A DNA stretch of 64,000 bases, taken from the NCBI RefSeq assembly GCF_900109135.1, contig NZ_FNYT01000009.1, forward strand, positions 39,240 through 103,239, written 5' to 3'. The position numbers and the translations under genes are program-made. This document shows, one piece after another, positions 8,484-17,381 of this stretch (its first letter is position 1; each line of letters starts with the position of its first letter). Under the pieces are notes generated by a model. It was not told where the DNA came from. It searched no databases and saw only the letters and a program-made list of their open reading frames with translations. Source of the stretch: Trichococcus ilyis. Lineage in GTDB: Bacteria; Bacillota; Bacilli; Lactobacillales; Aerococcaceae.

Positions 8484-9218
8484 ATGTCAGGACATTCAAA
8501 ATGGAGTAAAATCAGAGGCGCGAAAGGCGCTGCAGATCAAAAACGAGGTAAAATTTTCCAGAAATTATCGAAAGAAATCTATATGGCTGCAAAGAACAGC
8601 GGTCCGGATCCCTCATCTAACCCTAGCCTGCGCTTGATCATCGAAAAAGCCAAAGCGGCCAACATGCCGAACGACAACATCACCCGCGCCATCAAGAAAG
8701 CAACTTCAGCTGGAGAAGGCGAAAACTACGAAGAAATCACCTATGAAGGGTACGGCCCGAATGGTGTGGCTGTCCTTGTACATGCCTTGACCGACAACCG
8801 CAACCGTACTGCGACCAACATCAGAGTCGCATTCAACAAAAACGGCGGATCATTGGGCGAGTCCGGTTCCGTTAGCTATATGTTCGACCGCAAAGGCTAC
8901 ATCGCGATCGAACGTGAAGATTTGGAAGTGGACGAAGACACGATGCTGATGAGCGTATTGGAAGCCGGCGGTGAGGAATTGCAGACGAGCGATGAAGTGT
9001 TCGAAATTTATACAGATCCAGCCGATTTTGATGCTGTTTGCGAAGCGTTGAAAGCTGAAGGCTATGTGCTGGCTGAAGCGGAAGTCACGATGGTACCGCA
9101 AACTTTGTCGGCTATCGCTGCTGACAAAGAAACGCAATTCAGAACGATGCTGGAAAAATTGGAAGACGACGATGATGTCTCCGAAGTGTTCCACAACGCC
9201 GATCTGGACGAAGAATAG
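8484..9218 (+). CDS. yebC: YebC/PmpR family DNA-binding and translation-related regulator
   Basis: This 244-residue protein begins with the invariant family signature [20 protein letters not shown] and continues with [21 protein letters not shown] and [16 protein letters not shown]. YebC proteins were described as transcriptional regulators; more recent work on the family ties YebC-type members to translation of difficult proline-rich sequences alongside EF-P. The C terminus is acidic ([19 protein letters not shown]), as is usual. The start is ATG with AGAGGGATCTGA upstream. A terminator follows directly. Confidence 0.95.
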   Translation: MSGHSKWSKIRGAKGAADQKRGKIFQKLSKEIYMAAKNSGPDPSSNPSLRLIIEKAKAANMPNDNITRAIKKATSAGEGENYEEITYEGYGPNGVAVLVHALTDNRNRTATNIRVAFNKNGGSLGESGSVSYMFDRKGYIAIEREDLEVDEDTMLMSVLEAGGEELQTSDEVFEIYTDPADFDAVCEALKAEGYVLAEAEVTMVPQTLSAIAADKETQFRTMLEKLEDDDDVSEVFHNADLDEE

Positions 9219-9232
9219 AATTCGACAGAGAA

Positions 9233-9287
9233 TGAAAAAACGATTGTCCTCCGAGGCCCTTGGTGCGGAGAGCGATCGTTTTTTATT
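9233..9287 (+). terminator. Terminator after yebC
   Basis: The imperfect stem AAACGATTGTCCTCCG/CGGAGAGCGATCGTTT is followed by TTTTATTTT, directly after the yebC stop codon. Confidence 0.75.
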
Positions 9288-9456
9288 TTGATGGAAAGGG
9301 TCGCTCCGGTGTAATCGCTTTCTCGACGGGCTTGTAGTATAATTATAATGTAAATCAGATAGGCAGAGCCGATATTCGCCCGGGTTGTTCGTTCAAAAGT
9401 ACAATTGCACACCAGCGAGAACTGCTCGGTCTAAACAATGAATGGGGGAACAGCAT

Positions 9457-9966
9457 ATGGCAAAGGTATTATTTGTGATTGCACCGGAAGACTTCCGCGA
9501 CGAGGAATTGTTCATGACCCAGGAAGAAGTGGCAAAATGCGGGCATGAGATGTGGATCGCCAGCCACAAAACCGGGACATGCATGGGCGTCCATGGCGGA
9601 ATCGCGCAGTCCGATCTTTTGGTCGAAGATGTCGATACAAACAGTTTTGATGGTGTGGTGTTCGTCGGTGGGAAGGGAAGCAGCGTTTTCTTCGACGATC
9701 CGCATGCCTGGATGTTGGCGCAAGCGATGAACGGCCAAGGCAAAATGGTTGCCGCCATCTGCATCGCTCCTGTCATTTTGGCCAATGCCGGTCTGCTGAA
9801 GAAAAAAAATGCGACGGTTTTCAATTCGGAAATTGCGGCCATCGAGGCCAAGGGGGCGGTCTATTCCGGGTCGGGCGTCACCGTCGACGGGAACCTCATC
9901 ACCGCAAGCGGGCCGGATCAAGCGAAACAATTCGGCCAGGAAATTTGTGGATTTTTGTCGAAATAA
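9457..9966 (+). CDS. DJ-1/PfpI family protein
   Basis: This 169-residue single-domain protein has the glutamine-amidotransferase-like fold of the DJ-1/PfpI superfamily. The conserved acidic residue lies in APEDFRDEEL and the nucleophile-elbow cysteine is Cys102 in VAAICIAPVILANAGLL, the DJ-1 style elbow without the adjacent histidine found in PfpI proteases. Related proteins act as glyoxalases, deglycases or chaperones; the sequence does not settle which. I chose ATG 9457 over ATG 9442 because GGGGGAA lies at the right distance before it. A 104-codon gene follows 24 bases downstream. Confidence 0.85.
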   Translation: MAKVLFVIAPEDFRDEELFMTQEEVAKCGHEMWIASHKTGTCMGVHGGIAQSDLLVEDVDTNSFDGVVFVGGKGSSVFFDDPHAWMLAQAMNGQGKMVAAICIAPVILANAGLLKKKNATVFNSEIAAIEAKGAVYSGSGVTVDGNLITASGPDQAKQFGQEICGFLSK

Positions 9967-9990
9967 ACCGTCAGGAGTGTTGCGGGCGAA

Positions 9991-10305
9991 ATGGAGGCGG
10001 CATGGAAGATGAAAGAGTTGAAAGCCAGAATCGATGTACTGATGGAACGGGATCCCGTCAGAATGCAGGAACTGGAAAGAATGTTCGGAATGCTGAAATT
10101 TGAACTGCTGGAAGCAAAAAAAGCAGTGGATCTGCAGGAAATCACACTTGCTGACGTGAAAGGCGAATGGATCAAAGACAATTCGGAGGAAAAGCTTGTT
10201 TCTATGCGTGAGGAAGAACGGAACCTTAAGATCGGCAAGTTGATCTATAGTGCTGCAGTGGAGAAAATGGACATCATGGAGAGAGTTGTTCTTTTGCTTT
10301 CCTGA
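9991..10305 (+). CDS. Small helical hypothetical protein
   Basis: This open frame of 104 codons has no family I recognise. The product is charged, predicted to be mostly helical (KELKARIDVLMERDPVRMQE, then MLKFELLEAKKAVDLQE), without signal peptide or membrane segment. It follows the DJ-1/PfpI gene by 24 bases and ends just before a terminator, so it is probably the second gene of that transcript. Two starts are possible: ATG 9991 with CAGGAG 12 bases upstream, or ATG 10009 with GGAGG at 9993-9997, giving 98 residues. Coding status rests on position and codon appearance only. Confidence 0.5.
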   Translation: MEAAWKMKELKARIDVLMERDPVRMQELERMFGMLKFELLEAKKAVDLQEITLADVKGEWIKDNSEEKLVSMREEERNLKIGKLIYSAAVEKMDIMERVVLLLS

Positions 10306-10330
10306 AGCGGTATTGCGGTGAATCGAAGAC

Positions 10331-10375
10331 ACAAAGAACGGCAAGGGCAGATAAAATGGCCTTGCCGTTCTTTGC
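10331..10375. terminator. Bidirectional terminator between hypothetical and yitT-like genes
   Basis: AAAGAACGGCAAGG pairs with CCTTGCCGTTCTTT around a 12-16-base loop. The flanking genes are convergent. Confidence 0.8.
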
Positions 10376-10396
10376 CGTCCTGGCGATTGTTTGCGG

Positions 10397-11296
10397 TCAT
10401 TCCGACTGTTCGTCGAGGAAATCATTGATTTTCTGCTTGTATGATTCATCCGTTATAAGATAGGAAAAACCTTCGCCTACGACGCTTTGGGCTTCGCTGA
10501 TCGTGAAGAAAGCTTTCGGGTCGATGGCCGTGACAATCCGGTTGAGCGGCATCAGTTGCTGCCTGTTGACGACGATCAACAGCACTTTTTTCTGGCGCTT
10601 GGAATAGTAGCCTTCCCCTTCCAAAAAAGTCATGCCGCGGCCGATTTTTTTATCGATCGCCTCCGCGATTTCCTGGTGTCGGTCCGAGATGATCAGCACC
10701 TGTTTCCTCGGATTGAATCCCTCCAGGATAAAGTCCAGCACCTTCGTCTGCACATAAAGATGCACGGCAGTCAAAACGACATTCTCCAACCCGATGACGA
10801 AGATGGAGGGGCCGACAACGAAAATATCCAACACAACAAGAGCAACGCTTGTGCTCCAACCGAGGTATTTATTGAAAATCAGGGCGATGATATCGGTCCC
10901 GGCCGTTGAGCCGCCAGCCTGCATGACGAGACCCAAACCGGTGCCGACCAAAAATCCGGAGCAGAGCGGCGCTAGAATGATTGTTTCCATCGGATACCGC
11001 CAAGCAGCCGTAAGGTGCAGGAACACCGACATCAATAAGGTAGCGAGAAGCGTCAGCCTCATGGTCGACTTCTCCAAAAAGCGGAATCCGACGATCAGGA
11101 TGACGGCGTTCAGCAGGAAACTCGTCACAGCTACGGGAATATCCAATGTATAGAAGGCCAACAAACTTATACCAGTGACACCTCCTTCACCCAGGTGGTT
11201 TGCCACAGAAAACATATTGATGCCTATCGAGAAAAGAAATGTTCCGATCATGATCAAAAGAATGGATGAAGCCATGTTCTTTTTCAAAAAATTCAC
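10397..11296 (-). CDS. YitT family membrane protein (DUF161 plus DUF2179)
   Basis: The product is a 299-residue integral membrane protein. The first roughly 200 residues hold about five hydrophobic helices with the family segment GGSTAGTDIIALIFNKY; the C-terminal roughly 90 residues form the cytoplasmic DUF2179 domain (TFLEGEGYYSKRQKKVLL and IDPKAFFTISEAQSVVGEGF). Function is unknown in general; Firmicutes carry many paralogues. The frame can start at GTG 11296 (upstream AAAGGAAGAG) or at TTG 11287 (GAGGTGA six bases before it). The latter ribosome site is the better match, so the true N terminus may be three residues shorter. The gene is divergent from the comG operon. Confidence 0.88.
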   Translation of the reverse strand: MNFLKKNMASSILLIMIGTFLFSIGINMFSVANHLGEGGVTGISLLAFYTLDIPVAVTSFLLNAVILIVGFRFLEKSTMRLTLLATLLMSVFLHLTAAWRYPMETIILAPLCSGFLVGTGLGLVMQAGGSTAGTDIIALIFNKYLGWSTSVALVVLDIFVVGPSIFVIGLENVVLTAVHLYVQTKVLDFILEGFNPRKQVLIISDRHQEIAEAIDKKIGRGMTFLEGEGYYSKRQKKVLLIVVNRQQLMPLNRIVTAIDPKAFFTISEAQSVVGEGFSYLITDESYKQKINDFLDEQSE

Positions 11297-11450
11297 CTCT
11301 TCCTTTCCGAAATCGTCTTATGCTTGCGGATGGGGCCGCAAGTTGAATCAATATCACCTATTTTATAATAAGTTTCTCGTCGGAGAAAGAGCAGATGCAT
11401 GGATTTTGCAGAAGCTATAAGTGACGGCAAAAAAGAAACGAGGTGATGAT

Positions 11451-12494
11451 ATGGAAGAAAAAGCTGAGAGCCTGTTGGCGGAGGCGATGCGGTTAGGTGT
11501 ATCCGATATCCATCTGCTCCCTTACGAAGACCACTATGAACTCTTTTTTCGCGTGAGTACCGGATTGTCGAAAATATCCGCTTATTCCATCGAGAAAGGG
11601 GAACGGCTGATTTCCTACTTCAAATTTCTTTCGAACATGAACGTAGGGGAAAGGCGGAAACCCCAATCCGGAGCTGTCAGGTACCGCCTGGATGGCAGAA
11701 AGATAGAATTGAGGCTGTCGACAATCGCAAATTTCCGTTATCAAGAGTCGCTCGTTATCCGGATGCTCTACGCCAACCCGGCTTCCGATCCGGGATTGCA
11801 TGCCTTCTTTCCGGAGCAGGAAAGGGCATTGCTGGACCTGTTGGACCACAAAAGTGGATTGGTGCTCTTTTCCGGACCTACCGGCTCCGGAAAAACGACC
11901 ACCATCTATCATTTGCTGCGCAGAAAATACGCAGATGAACCTTTGCAGATCATTACGATGGAGGATCCGGTCGAAATCGAAGAACCGCTGTTTCTGCAGG
12001 CCGAAGTGAATGAGGCTGCGGGCATCACTTACGACCTGCTGATCCGCCAATGCCTGCGCCATCATCCGGACATCCTTGTGATAGGCGAAATCCGGGATGA
12101 GGAAACCGCCAAAATGGTTGTGAGGAGCGCCTTGACCGGGCATCTGGTGATCGCAACGATCCATGCCAAAGAGTCGTTCGGGGTATTGGAAAGGCTGCGG
12201 GAATTGGCGATTTCTTCCGAACAAATGAAGCAGACGCTGCTTGCGGTCGTCTCGCAACGGCTGGTCGCAAAATTTTGTCCGCTTTGCGCCGGCAAATGCA
12301 CGATTCACTGCTCCCACTATCAGGTGAACGAAAAGTCAGCCGCCATCTACGAAATACTGGCGGGCAAGGAACTGCAGAACCATCTGCAGAATAAGGAGGA
12401 TGGAAAGCGATTTGTTTCTTTGAACGACAAATTGCGTAAAGCCTATGCGTGTGGATATATTACGGAAAAGCACTACTTGGAGAATCTTGTCTGA
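11451..12494 (+). CDS. comGA: Competence pseudopilus assembly ATPase ComGA
   Basis: This is a 347-residue secretion ATPase of the GspE/PilB type that powers the competence pseudopilus. Walker A is GPTGSGKTTTIYHLL near residue 143, the Asp box ITMEDPVEIEEP near 171, and Walker B ILVIGEIRDEETAKMV near 207. A cysteine cluster, CPLCAGKCTIHC, lies near residue 279. I chose ATG 11451 because GAGGTGATGAT precedes it; the upstream GTG at 11421 gives ten extra residues with no homology. It is the first gene of a seven-gene comG operon and overlaps comGB. No ComK-type or sigma-X box was identified with confidence upstream. Confidence 0.93.
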   Translation: MEEKAESLLAEAMRLGVSDIHLLPYEDHYELFFRVSTGLSKISAYSIEKGERLISYFKFLSNMNVGERRKPQSGAVRYRLDGRKIELRLSTIANFRYQESLVIRMLYANPASDPGLHAFFPEQERALLDLLDHKSGLVLFSGPTGSGKTTTIYHLLRRKYADEPLQIITMEDPVEIEEPLFLQAEVNEAAGITYDLLIRQCLRHHPDILVIGEIRDEETAKMVVRSALTGHLVIATIHAKESFGVLERLRELAISSEQMKQTLLAVVSQRLVAKFCPLCAGKCTIHCSHYQVNEKSAAIYEILAGKELQNHLQNKEDGKRFVSLNDKLRKAYACGYITEKHYLENLV

Positions 12495-13518
12495 AAAGCG
12501 TTGGCAAGCTAAAGAGCAGGCTTATTTTTTGAAGCGCTTGGGTGAATTGCTGCAGGAAGGCTTTTCTCTGTCCGAAGGGCTGTCTTTTCTGAAGATGATG
12601 CAGCCGAAACGTGCGGACGACATCCAGCGCATGCTTGCAAGACTGGAAACGGGCGTCAATTTGGCGGAGGCTTTGGCCGGGTGCGGTTTTTCGGAGCAGG
12701 TGGTTTCGCAGTTGCGGTTATCGTTCCTTCACGGAAAACTGACGGAAACGTTGCTGTTCTGTTCCGACTTTTTGGCCGAAAAGGACAAACAGTTGCAAAA
12801 GCTCAGAAAAGTTTTGATCTATCCGCTGTTTTTGCTCGTGTTCGCGAATGGCATGCTGATTGCGATCAGGCAGGTACTGCTCCCGAGCCTGGAGACGATG
12901 CTGCAGCCTGCAGAAGACGGGCCCGGCCGGATGGCCAGCATCACCCTGGCTTATTTGAAGAACCTGCCGCTCATTATCCTGGGGACTGCGGCTTTGGGGG
13001 CAAGTTTGTTTTTGCTGGCGAAAATGTATCTGAAGCGGAAATCCGCTTTCCGGCAATCATTGTTGTTCTGCAGGATTCCGCTCTTGAGCAGATGGGTCCA
13101 ACTCTATTATTCCTTTTTCTTCTGCCGGGAATACGCCTATTTTTTCCGCAACGGGATGCAGTTGAATCAAATCGTTTCGCTGATGCGTGGAGACGAGGGG
13201 ACGGCCTGGATGAAGGAAATATCCGGGTTGGTGGAGGAGGGGCTGACGCAGGGCGACAGCCTGACGACGATCATCAAACGTTATCCAATCTTCAAAGAGG
13301 AAATGGGTTGGATCATTTACCACGGCGAGCTCACCAGCCAGCTGCCGATCAAATTGAGCATGTACAGTGAAGAATGTTTCCGGCTGCTGATTGCTGACAT
13401 TGAACAGAAAATCGGCTGGCTGCAGCCCGTCTTGTTCCTTATGGTCGCCATCATCGTAATGGCGATCTATCTGATATTGTTGATGCCGATGCTTAGTTCA
13501 TTAGGAGGAATGTATTAA
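12445..13518 (+). CDS. comGB: Competence type II secretion membrane protein ComGB
   Basis: The protein has 357 residues and is the polytopic inner-membrane platform of the pseudopilus, a GspF/PilC homologue. It has the two-repeat layout of the family with hydrophobic segments near residues 130-150, 175-195 and 325-350, and the motif GELTSQLPIKLSMYSEE in the second repeat. ATG 12445 overlaps comGA by 50 bases. An alternative is TTG 12487, which has GGAG five bases upstream and overlaps the comGA stop, a normal coupling arrangement. The last codon pair TAA-ATG joins directly to comGC. Confidence 0.9.
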   Translation: MRVDILRKSTTWRILSEKRWQAKEQAYFLKRLGELLQEGFSLSEGLSFLKMMQPKRADDIQRMLARLETGVNLAEALAGCGFSEQVVSQLRLSFLHGKLTETLLFCSDFLAEKDKQLQKLRKVLIYPLFLLVFANGMLIAIRQVLLPSLETMLQPAEDGPGRMASITLAYLKNLPLIILGTAALGASLFLLAKMYLKRKSAFRQSLLFCRIPLLSRWVQLYYSFFFCREYAYFFRNGMQLNQIVSLMRGDEGTAWMKEISGLVEEGLTQGDSLTTIIKRYPIFKEEMGWIIYHGELTSQLPIKLSMYSEECFRLLIADIEQKIGWLQPVLFLMVAIIVMAIYLILLMPMLSSLGGMY

Positions 13519-13854
13519 ATGGAAACGATAAAAAAAACGCTGAAGAATAAGGAAGCCTTCACACTGATGGAAATGGTCCTCGTCCTGTTCATCATTTCGG
13601 TGCTGATGCTGATGATCATCCCGAATGTGGCGAACACGAAGGAAAGCGTGGAGGCGAAAGGGACCGATGCATTGGCGGTGGTCGTGCAGACCCAAGCGGA
13701 TATGTACGAACTGGACACGGGGACGGAGGCGGCGAGCTTCACTGTCCTGAGCGACGAAGGATACATCAGCGCTAAACAATTGGCTGAGGCGAACGCCAAA
13801 CTGACGATCAGCGCCGGTGAAGTGGGAACGATCACGCCTGCAACCACGCCGTGA
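13519..13854 (+). CDS. comGC: Major competence pseudopilin ComGC
   Basis: This 111-residue prepilin has the type IV N-methylation signature AFTLMEMVLVLFIISVLMLM, followed by IPNVANTKESVEAKGTDA. Cleavage by the prepilin peptidase would occur before the phenylalanine; the residue at -1 is alanine rather than glycine, which also occurs in other lactobacillales ComGC proteins. A short Thr/Pro-rich tail ends the protein. AGGAGG lies ten bases before ATG, within the 3' end of comGB. It forms the main subunit of the pseudopilus that brings DNA to the uptake channel. Confidence 0.92.
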   Translation: METIKKTLKNKEAFTLMEMVLVLFIISVLMLMIIPNVANTKESVEAKGTDALAVVVQTQADMYELDTGTEAASFTVLSDEGYISAKQLAEANAKLTISAGEVGTITPATTP

Positions 13855-13868
13855 TGACGGCCTGACCG

Positions 13869-14312
13869 ATGCGAAAGAGCGGATTCACTTTGTTCGAAAG
13901 CCTGTTGGTGCTGGCGATCGCTTCCCTGATTTTGCTGTTGACTCCACGACTGGACACCGCGATGGACGAATTCGCCTTCACTCTGTTTTTGGATGATTTC
14001 CTGACGGAGCTGCACACGGCGCAGAGCTATGCGGTCATCACCGGAAACGGCGTCAACATGGATGTCGCGCGTCCGATCGGTGCGACGCATTACGCTGTTT
14101 TCAAAGACGGAAGCGTTTCGGATCGGTACGCCAACCGCAAACTGCTGTTGCCTGAAGGCGCCAGGGTGATCCAAGGCTACACCGGATTCATCAAAGGGGG
14201 CAGCGGCTATCTTCAGCCAAACACTATCATCATGGAAACGGCCCGGTCTCGCTACACCATCACAATCCAACTGGGGAGCGGTCGTTATGAAATCAACAAA
14301 GCTGCACGATAG
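13869..14312 (+). CDS. comGD: Minor competence pseudopilin ComGD
   Basis: The product has 147 residues with a prepilin leader MRKSG and the class III cleavage motif GFTLFESLLVLAIASLILLL. The remaining globular part is poorly conserved, as is usual for minor pseudopilins. Position between comGC and comGE supports the name. The gene overlaps comGE by 26 bases. The peptidase ComC needed for maturation is not in this window. Confidence 0.87.
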   Translation: MRKSGFTLFESLLVLAIASLILLLTPRLDTAMDEFAFTLFLDDFLTELHTAQSYAVITGNGVNMDVARPIGATHYAVFKDGSVSDRYANRKLLLPEGARVIQGYTGFIKGGSGYLQPNTIIMETARSRYTITIQLGSGRYEINKAAR

Positions 14313-14628
14313 CAGCGGTTATATGCTTTTCGAAAGCCTGATTGCTTTGGCCTTGGTCAGTCTTTCCTTCTGCGTGCTGCTGCCGCATGCCGTTCAATTT
14401 TTTGCGGTATTAGAAGCGGCGGAAACGGAAGTAGCCTATTGGCGAGTCGCACAAGACCAAATGCGGGCTGTCGCCAAGGGCGGGAACCCTTTCGGGAGTC
14501 ACGTTTCGGGAGGAATTACTTTCACCACAAGCTGGGATGCGGAAACAGCGCAGTTGGAAATCAGCGGAAATGCCGGCGCAGAAAGGGTGGTTGTCCATGG
14601 GAACGCAGACCAGACTGAAGACCGTTAG
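14287..14628 (+). CDS. comGE: Minor competence pseudopilin ComGE
   Basis: A 113-residue protein with a short charged leader, then GYMLFESLIALALVSLSFCV, a degenerate prepilin motif (YML in place of FTL). The rest is a short globular domain ending in a polar tail. It overlaps comGD at its 5' end and comGF at its 3' end, which is the normal tight packing of comG operons. Assignment as ComGE is by position and size. Confidence 0.82.
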   Translation: MKSTKLHDSSGYMLFESLIALALVSLSFCVLLPHAVQFFAVLEAAETEVAYWRVAQDQMRAVAKGGNPFGSHVSGGITFTTSWDAETAQLEISGNAGAERVVVHGNADQTEDR

Positions 14629-15064
14629 GAAGTCACAAGCAGGTTTTACCTTGTTCGAAGCGGTCTTAGCCCTGACCGTCAATACATTTGTGCTCTTGCT
14701 TGTGATGGGCGGACTTGAAGTGATCCGTACCGCCCAAACCCAAATGGAGAGGACCCAAGATGCGGAATGGCATCTTTTCCTGATCCAACTTGAGCATGAA
14801 TGGGAGGATGAGTTGCTCGTCCAAAAGACGAGCACAGCCATCCGCACCAAGTCGCAGAATCCCGCCGACACGGCTGCCTATACTTACGAATTCCGGACCA
14901 ACAAACTCCTCCGGTACAAAAATGGGAGCGGCTATCATCCGATGCTGATGCATGTCAAAGTGCTGAAATATGAGGTAACCAATGAAGGCGTTACTATCCA
15001 GGCTACACTTTCGGACAACCGGACCCGCAGAGCGCATATCCTTTTATCCAAAGCGCCAGCTTAA
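14597..15064 (+). CDS. comGF: Minor competence pseudopilin ComGF
   Basis: A 155-residue product with prepilin motif AGFTLFEAVLALTVNTFVLL after a basic leader. The body contains EWHLFLIQLEHEWEDELLVQKTS, resembling the conserved ComGF core. The open frame reaches back to 14537, but ATG 14597 has GGGTGG six bases upstream and gives a leader of normal length. It overlaps comGE by 32 bases and comGG by 83 bases. Confidence 0.85.
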   Translation: MGTQTRLKTVRKSQAGFTLFEAVLALTVNTFVLLLVMGGLEVIRTAQTQMERTQDAEWHLFLIQLEHEWEDELLVQKTSTAIRTKSQNPADTAAYTYEFRTNKLLRYKNGSGYHPMLMHVKVLKYEVTNEGVTIQATLSDNRTRRAHILLSKAPA

Positions 15065-15434
15065 GGGTTGGCGTCCTGTTTCGTTAGGGGAGGGCGGATC
15101 CATCTTGCCGATCACGATATTCTACCTGTTCCTTTCGCAGCTGATGCTTTTCGGGATCATCCGGGTGTACGAGAACCAACTCTATCTGTACAGATTGACG
15201 GAAAACCATTATAAAGCCCAAACGCTGCTGGCCTACACCGACTACTGGCTTCGCGACCGGAACAAAGCCGCGACTCCGGAAAACCAAATCGTGCCGGCTG
15301 TCCTGTCTTTCGAAGAAGGAACCGTGCGGTGCTCGGTGGACGCGGGCGGGAAAGTCACTGCAACCGTGACGCTGCAAAACAACTACAGCGAAACGCAAGT
15401 AACGGAAATCTTCACGCAGGAACGGCCGGATTGA
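14982..15434 (+). CDS. comGG: Competence protein ComGG
   Basis: A 150-residue protein, last of the comG operon. The hydrophobic segment SILPITIFYLFLSQLMLFGI (about residues 40-60) followed by RVYENQLYLYRLTENHYKAQ matches the ComGG pattern, in which a minor pseudopilin-like protein lacks the canonical FTL motif. ATG 14982 has GAGG six bases upstream and overlaps comGF by 83 bases; this leaves about 38 residues before the helix, longer than usual, so a later non-ATG start is possible. Confidence 0.75.
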   Translation: MKALLSRLHFRTTGPAERISFYPKRQLKGWRPVSLGEGGSILPITIFYLFLSQLMLFGIIRVYENQLYLYRLTENHYKAQTLLAYTDYWLRDRNKAATPENQIVPAVLSFEEGTVRCSVDAGGKVTATVTLQNNYSETQVTEIFTQERPD

Positions 15435-15459
15435 AGGGCCAGGAAGTGGCAAATACAGC

Positions 15460-15510
15460 AAAACGCGCAAACAAGCCGGAAATCTGCCGGTTTGGTTTGT
15501 GCGTTTTTTT
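15460..15510 (+). terminator. Terminator of the comG operon
   Basis: A long stem ACGCGCAAAC...GCCGG/GCCGGT...GTTTGTGCGT with one wobble pair is followed by TTTTTTT. Confidence 0.85.
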
Positions 15511-15667
15511 CGGCTGCGTCCCGTATTGCAAGCGGAGGGAATGCCGGCTGTGAGCCGTGCATCTTTGACGGGCACGAATTCACCCCTATCTATGCCGGCT
15601 TTTTTTTGATATACTGGATAAGTATGTTTTCAAACAATCAGGATTTTTTTGGAAGGAAGTATGTGAA

Positions 15668-16729
15668 ATGAGTAGAGTCTCAAAATTGCAGGCTGCCATC
15701 AAAGCCAAGAAGATGGATGCAATGCTGGTGACAAGTCAATATAACTTACGTTATGTTTCCAATTTTACGGGTACGACCGGTCTGGCGGTCATCACTCAAG
15801 AGGAAGCTTTTTTTGTGACCGACTTCCGTTATACCCAGCAAGCTGCTGCACAGGCGCAAAGTTTTCAGATCATTCAGAACAAAGGACCGATTTTTGATGA
15901 AGTCAAAAAAATCGTCGAGGGCAAGGGACTGGCATCGCTGGGCTTCGAAGACGCCGTCATGTCATTCCGCAGTGTCGAGGACTTGGAGGACTTGGTGACG
16001 TGCGATCTGCTTCCGGCTTCGGGCATCATCGAGGAATTGCGTGAAGTCAAAGACGCTGAAGAAATCAAGACCATCAGACGGGCCTGTGAGATAGCGGATG
16101 CCGGCTTCATGTTCATTCTTGAGCACATCCGTCCGGGGGTTTCGGAAATAGAAATCGCCAACCGCCTGGATTTCCACATGCGCGAATTGGGCGCGAGCGG
16201 TGTTTCTTTCGAAACGATAGTCGCCAGCGGCCTGCGTTCCGCCATGCCGCATGGTGTGGCGAGTCCCAAGCTGATCGAAAAAGGCGACTTCGTGACGCTG
16301 GATTTTGGTTGTTATTACAACGGCTATGTTTCGGATATGACCCGCACAGTTTCAGTGGGGCAACCCCACCCGGAATTGAAGAAAATCCACGGGATTGTGC
16401 TGGCTGCCCAGCTGCGCGTGAATGAGGCGGCAAAAGCCGGCATGACGGGCATCGAAGTCGACAGTGTCGCCCGCGATTACATTACTGAACAAGGTTATGG
16501 GGAAGCGTTCGGCCACTCCAATGGCCACGGAATCGGTTTGGAGATACACGAGGGACCGAACACATCGCAGAAAGCCGGGAAAGTGCTGGTGCCGGGAAAT
16601 GTCATCACGAATGAACCAGGCATCTATCTTGCGGGGCTGGGCGGCGTACGGATCGAAGACGATCTTGTGATCAGGGAAAACGGCAATGAAATTCTGACAC
16701 ATTCGCCAAAAGAGCTGATAATTTTATAA
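15668..16729 (+). CDS. pepP: M24B family aminopeptidase (Xaa-Pro dipeptidase/aminopeptidase-like)
   Basis: This 353-residue cytoplasmic metallopeptidase has an N-terminal creatinase-like domain (residues about 1-125, YNLRYVSNFTGTTG) and a pita-bread catalytic domain. Metal ligands are visible: LDFGCYYNGYVSDMTRT supplies two Asp, GHSNGHGIGLEIHEGP the His, NEPGIY and VRIEDD the Glu residues. Substrates are peptides with proline in second position. It lies just before efp, the conserved yqhT-efp order of Firmicutes. GGAAGG lies before the ATG. The precise specificity is not shown by the sequence. Confidence 0.9.
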   Translation: MSRVSKLQAAIKAKKMDAMLVTSQYNLRYVSNFTGTTGLAVITQEEAFFVTDFRYTQQAAAQAQSFQIIQNKGPIFDEVKKIVEGKGLASLGFEDAVMSFRSVEDLEDLVTCDLLPASGIIEELREVKDAEEIKTIRRACEIADAGFMFILEHIRPGVSEIEIANRLDFHMRELGASGVSFETIVASGLRSAMPHGVASPKLIEKGDFVTLDFGCYYNGYVSDMTRTVSVGQPHPELKKIHGIVLAAQLRVNEAAKAGMTGIEVDSVARDYITEQGYGEAFGHSNGHGIGLEIHEGPNTSQKAGKVLVPGNVITNEPGIYLAGLGGVRIEDDLVIRENGNEILTHSPKELIIL

Positions 16730-16797
16730 AAAAATAGAATCCGCACTAAAATAATGGTAAACTTAGTTCAAATGAGCTGCCACAGGAGGAATTATTG

Positions 16798-17355
16798 ATG
16801 ATTTCAGTAAATGATTTTAAAACAGGTTTGACGATCGAGATTGATGGAGGGTTATGGAAAGTTGTCGATTTCCAACACGTAAAGCCGGGTAAAGGCGCGG
16901 CTTTTGTGCGTTCCAAACTGAAAAATCTCCGCACGGGCGCGGTCCAGGAAAAAACTTTCCGTGCAGGCGAAAAAGTCGGAAAAGCGCATATCGCGAACCG
17001 CAAAATGCAATATCTGTACGAGAGTGCCGGTGCCTACGTGTTCATGGACATGGAAAACTATGAACAGATCGAATTGAGCGCAAGCCAAATCGAGTATGAA
17101 TTGAACTATCTGAAAGAAAACATGGAAGTCAACATCCTGATGTATGAATCAGAAACTTTGGGCGTCGATCTGCCGAACACAGTCATCCTGCGTGTCGAAG
17201 AGACTGAACCCGGCATCAAAGGTGATACAGCTTCCGGCGGCTCAAAACCTGCCAAAATGGAAACAGGATTGATGGTCAACGTGCCATTCTTCGTAAATGC
17301 GGATGACATGCTGATCGTCAATACTACGGACGGTTCATACGTATCCCGCGCATAA
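16798..17355 (+). CDS. efp: Translation elongation factor P
   Basis: A 185-residue three-domain factor that enters the ribosomal E site and relieves stalling at polyproline motifs. The modification-site loop is [13 protein letters not shown] with Lys32, the same position that is modified with 5-aminopentanol in Bacillus subtilis. The C-terminal domain shows the signature [19 protein letters not shown] and ends with [14 protein letters not shown] 16798 has AGGAGG eight bases upstream. Downstream are an Asp23-family gene and nusB, the usual efp-yqhY-nusB order. Confidence 0.97.
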   Translation: MISVNDFKTGLTIEIDGGLWKVVDFQHVKPGKGAAFVRSKLKNLRTGAVQEKTFRAGEKVGKAHIANRKMQYLYESAGAYVFMDMENYEQIELSASQIEYELNYLKENMEVNILMYESETLGVDLPNTVILRVEETEPGIKGDTASGGSKPAKMETGLMVNVPFFVNADDMLIVNTTDGSYVSRA

Positions 17356-17381
17356 TGTTTCCCAAGAAAGGAGAATGACAG

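Noticed and set aside
9469..10449. A 326-codon minus-strand frame across the DJ-1/PfpI and hypothetical genes
   Set aside because: It is antisense to recognised coding sequence, crosses a bidirectional terminator and its product is a His/Phe/Gln-rich shadow of the opposite strand.
11493..12317. A 274-codon minus-strand frame
   Set aside because: Antisense to comGA with its intact Walker motifs; no independent signals.
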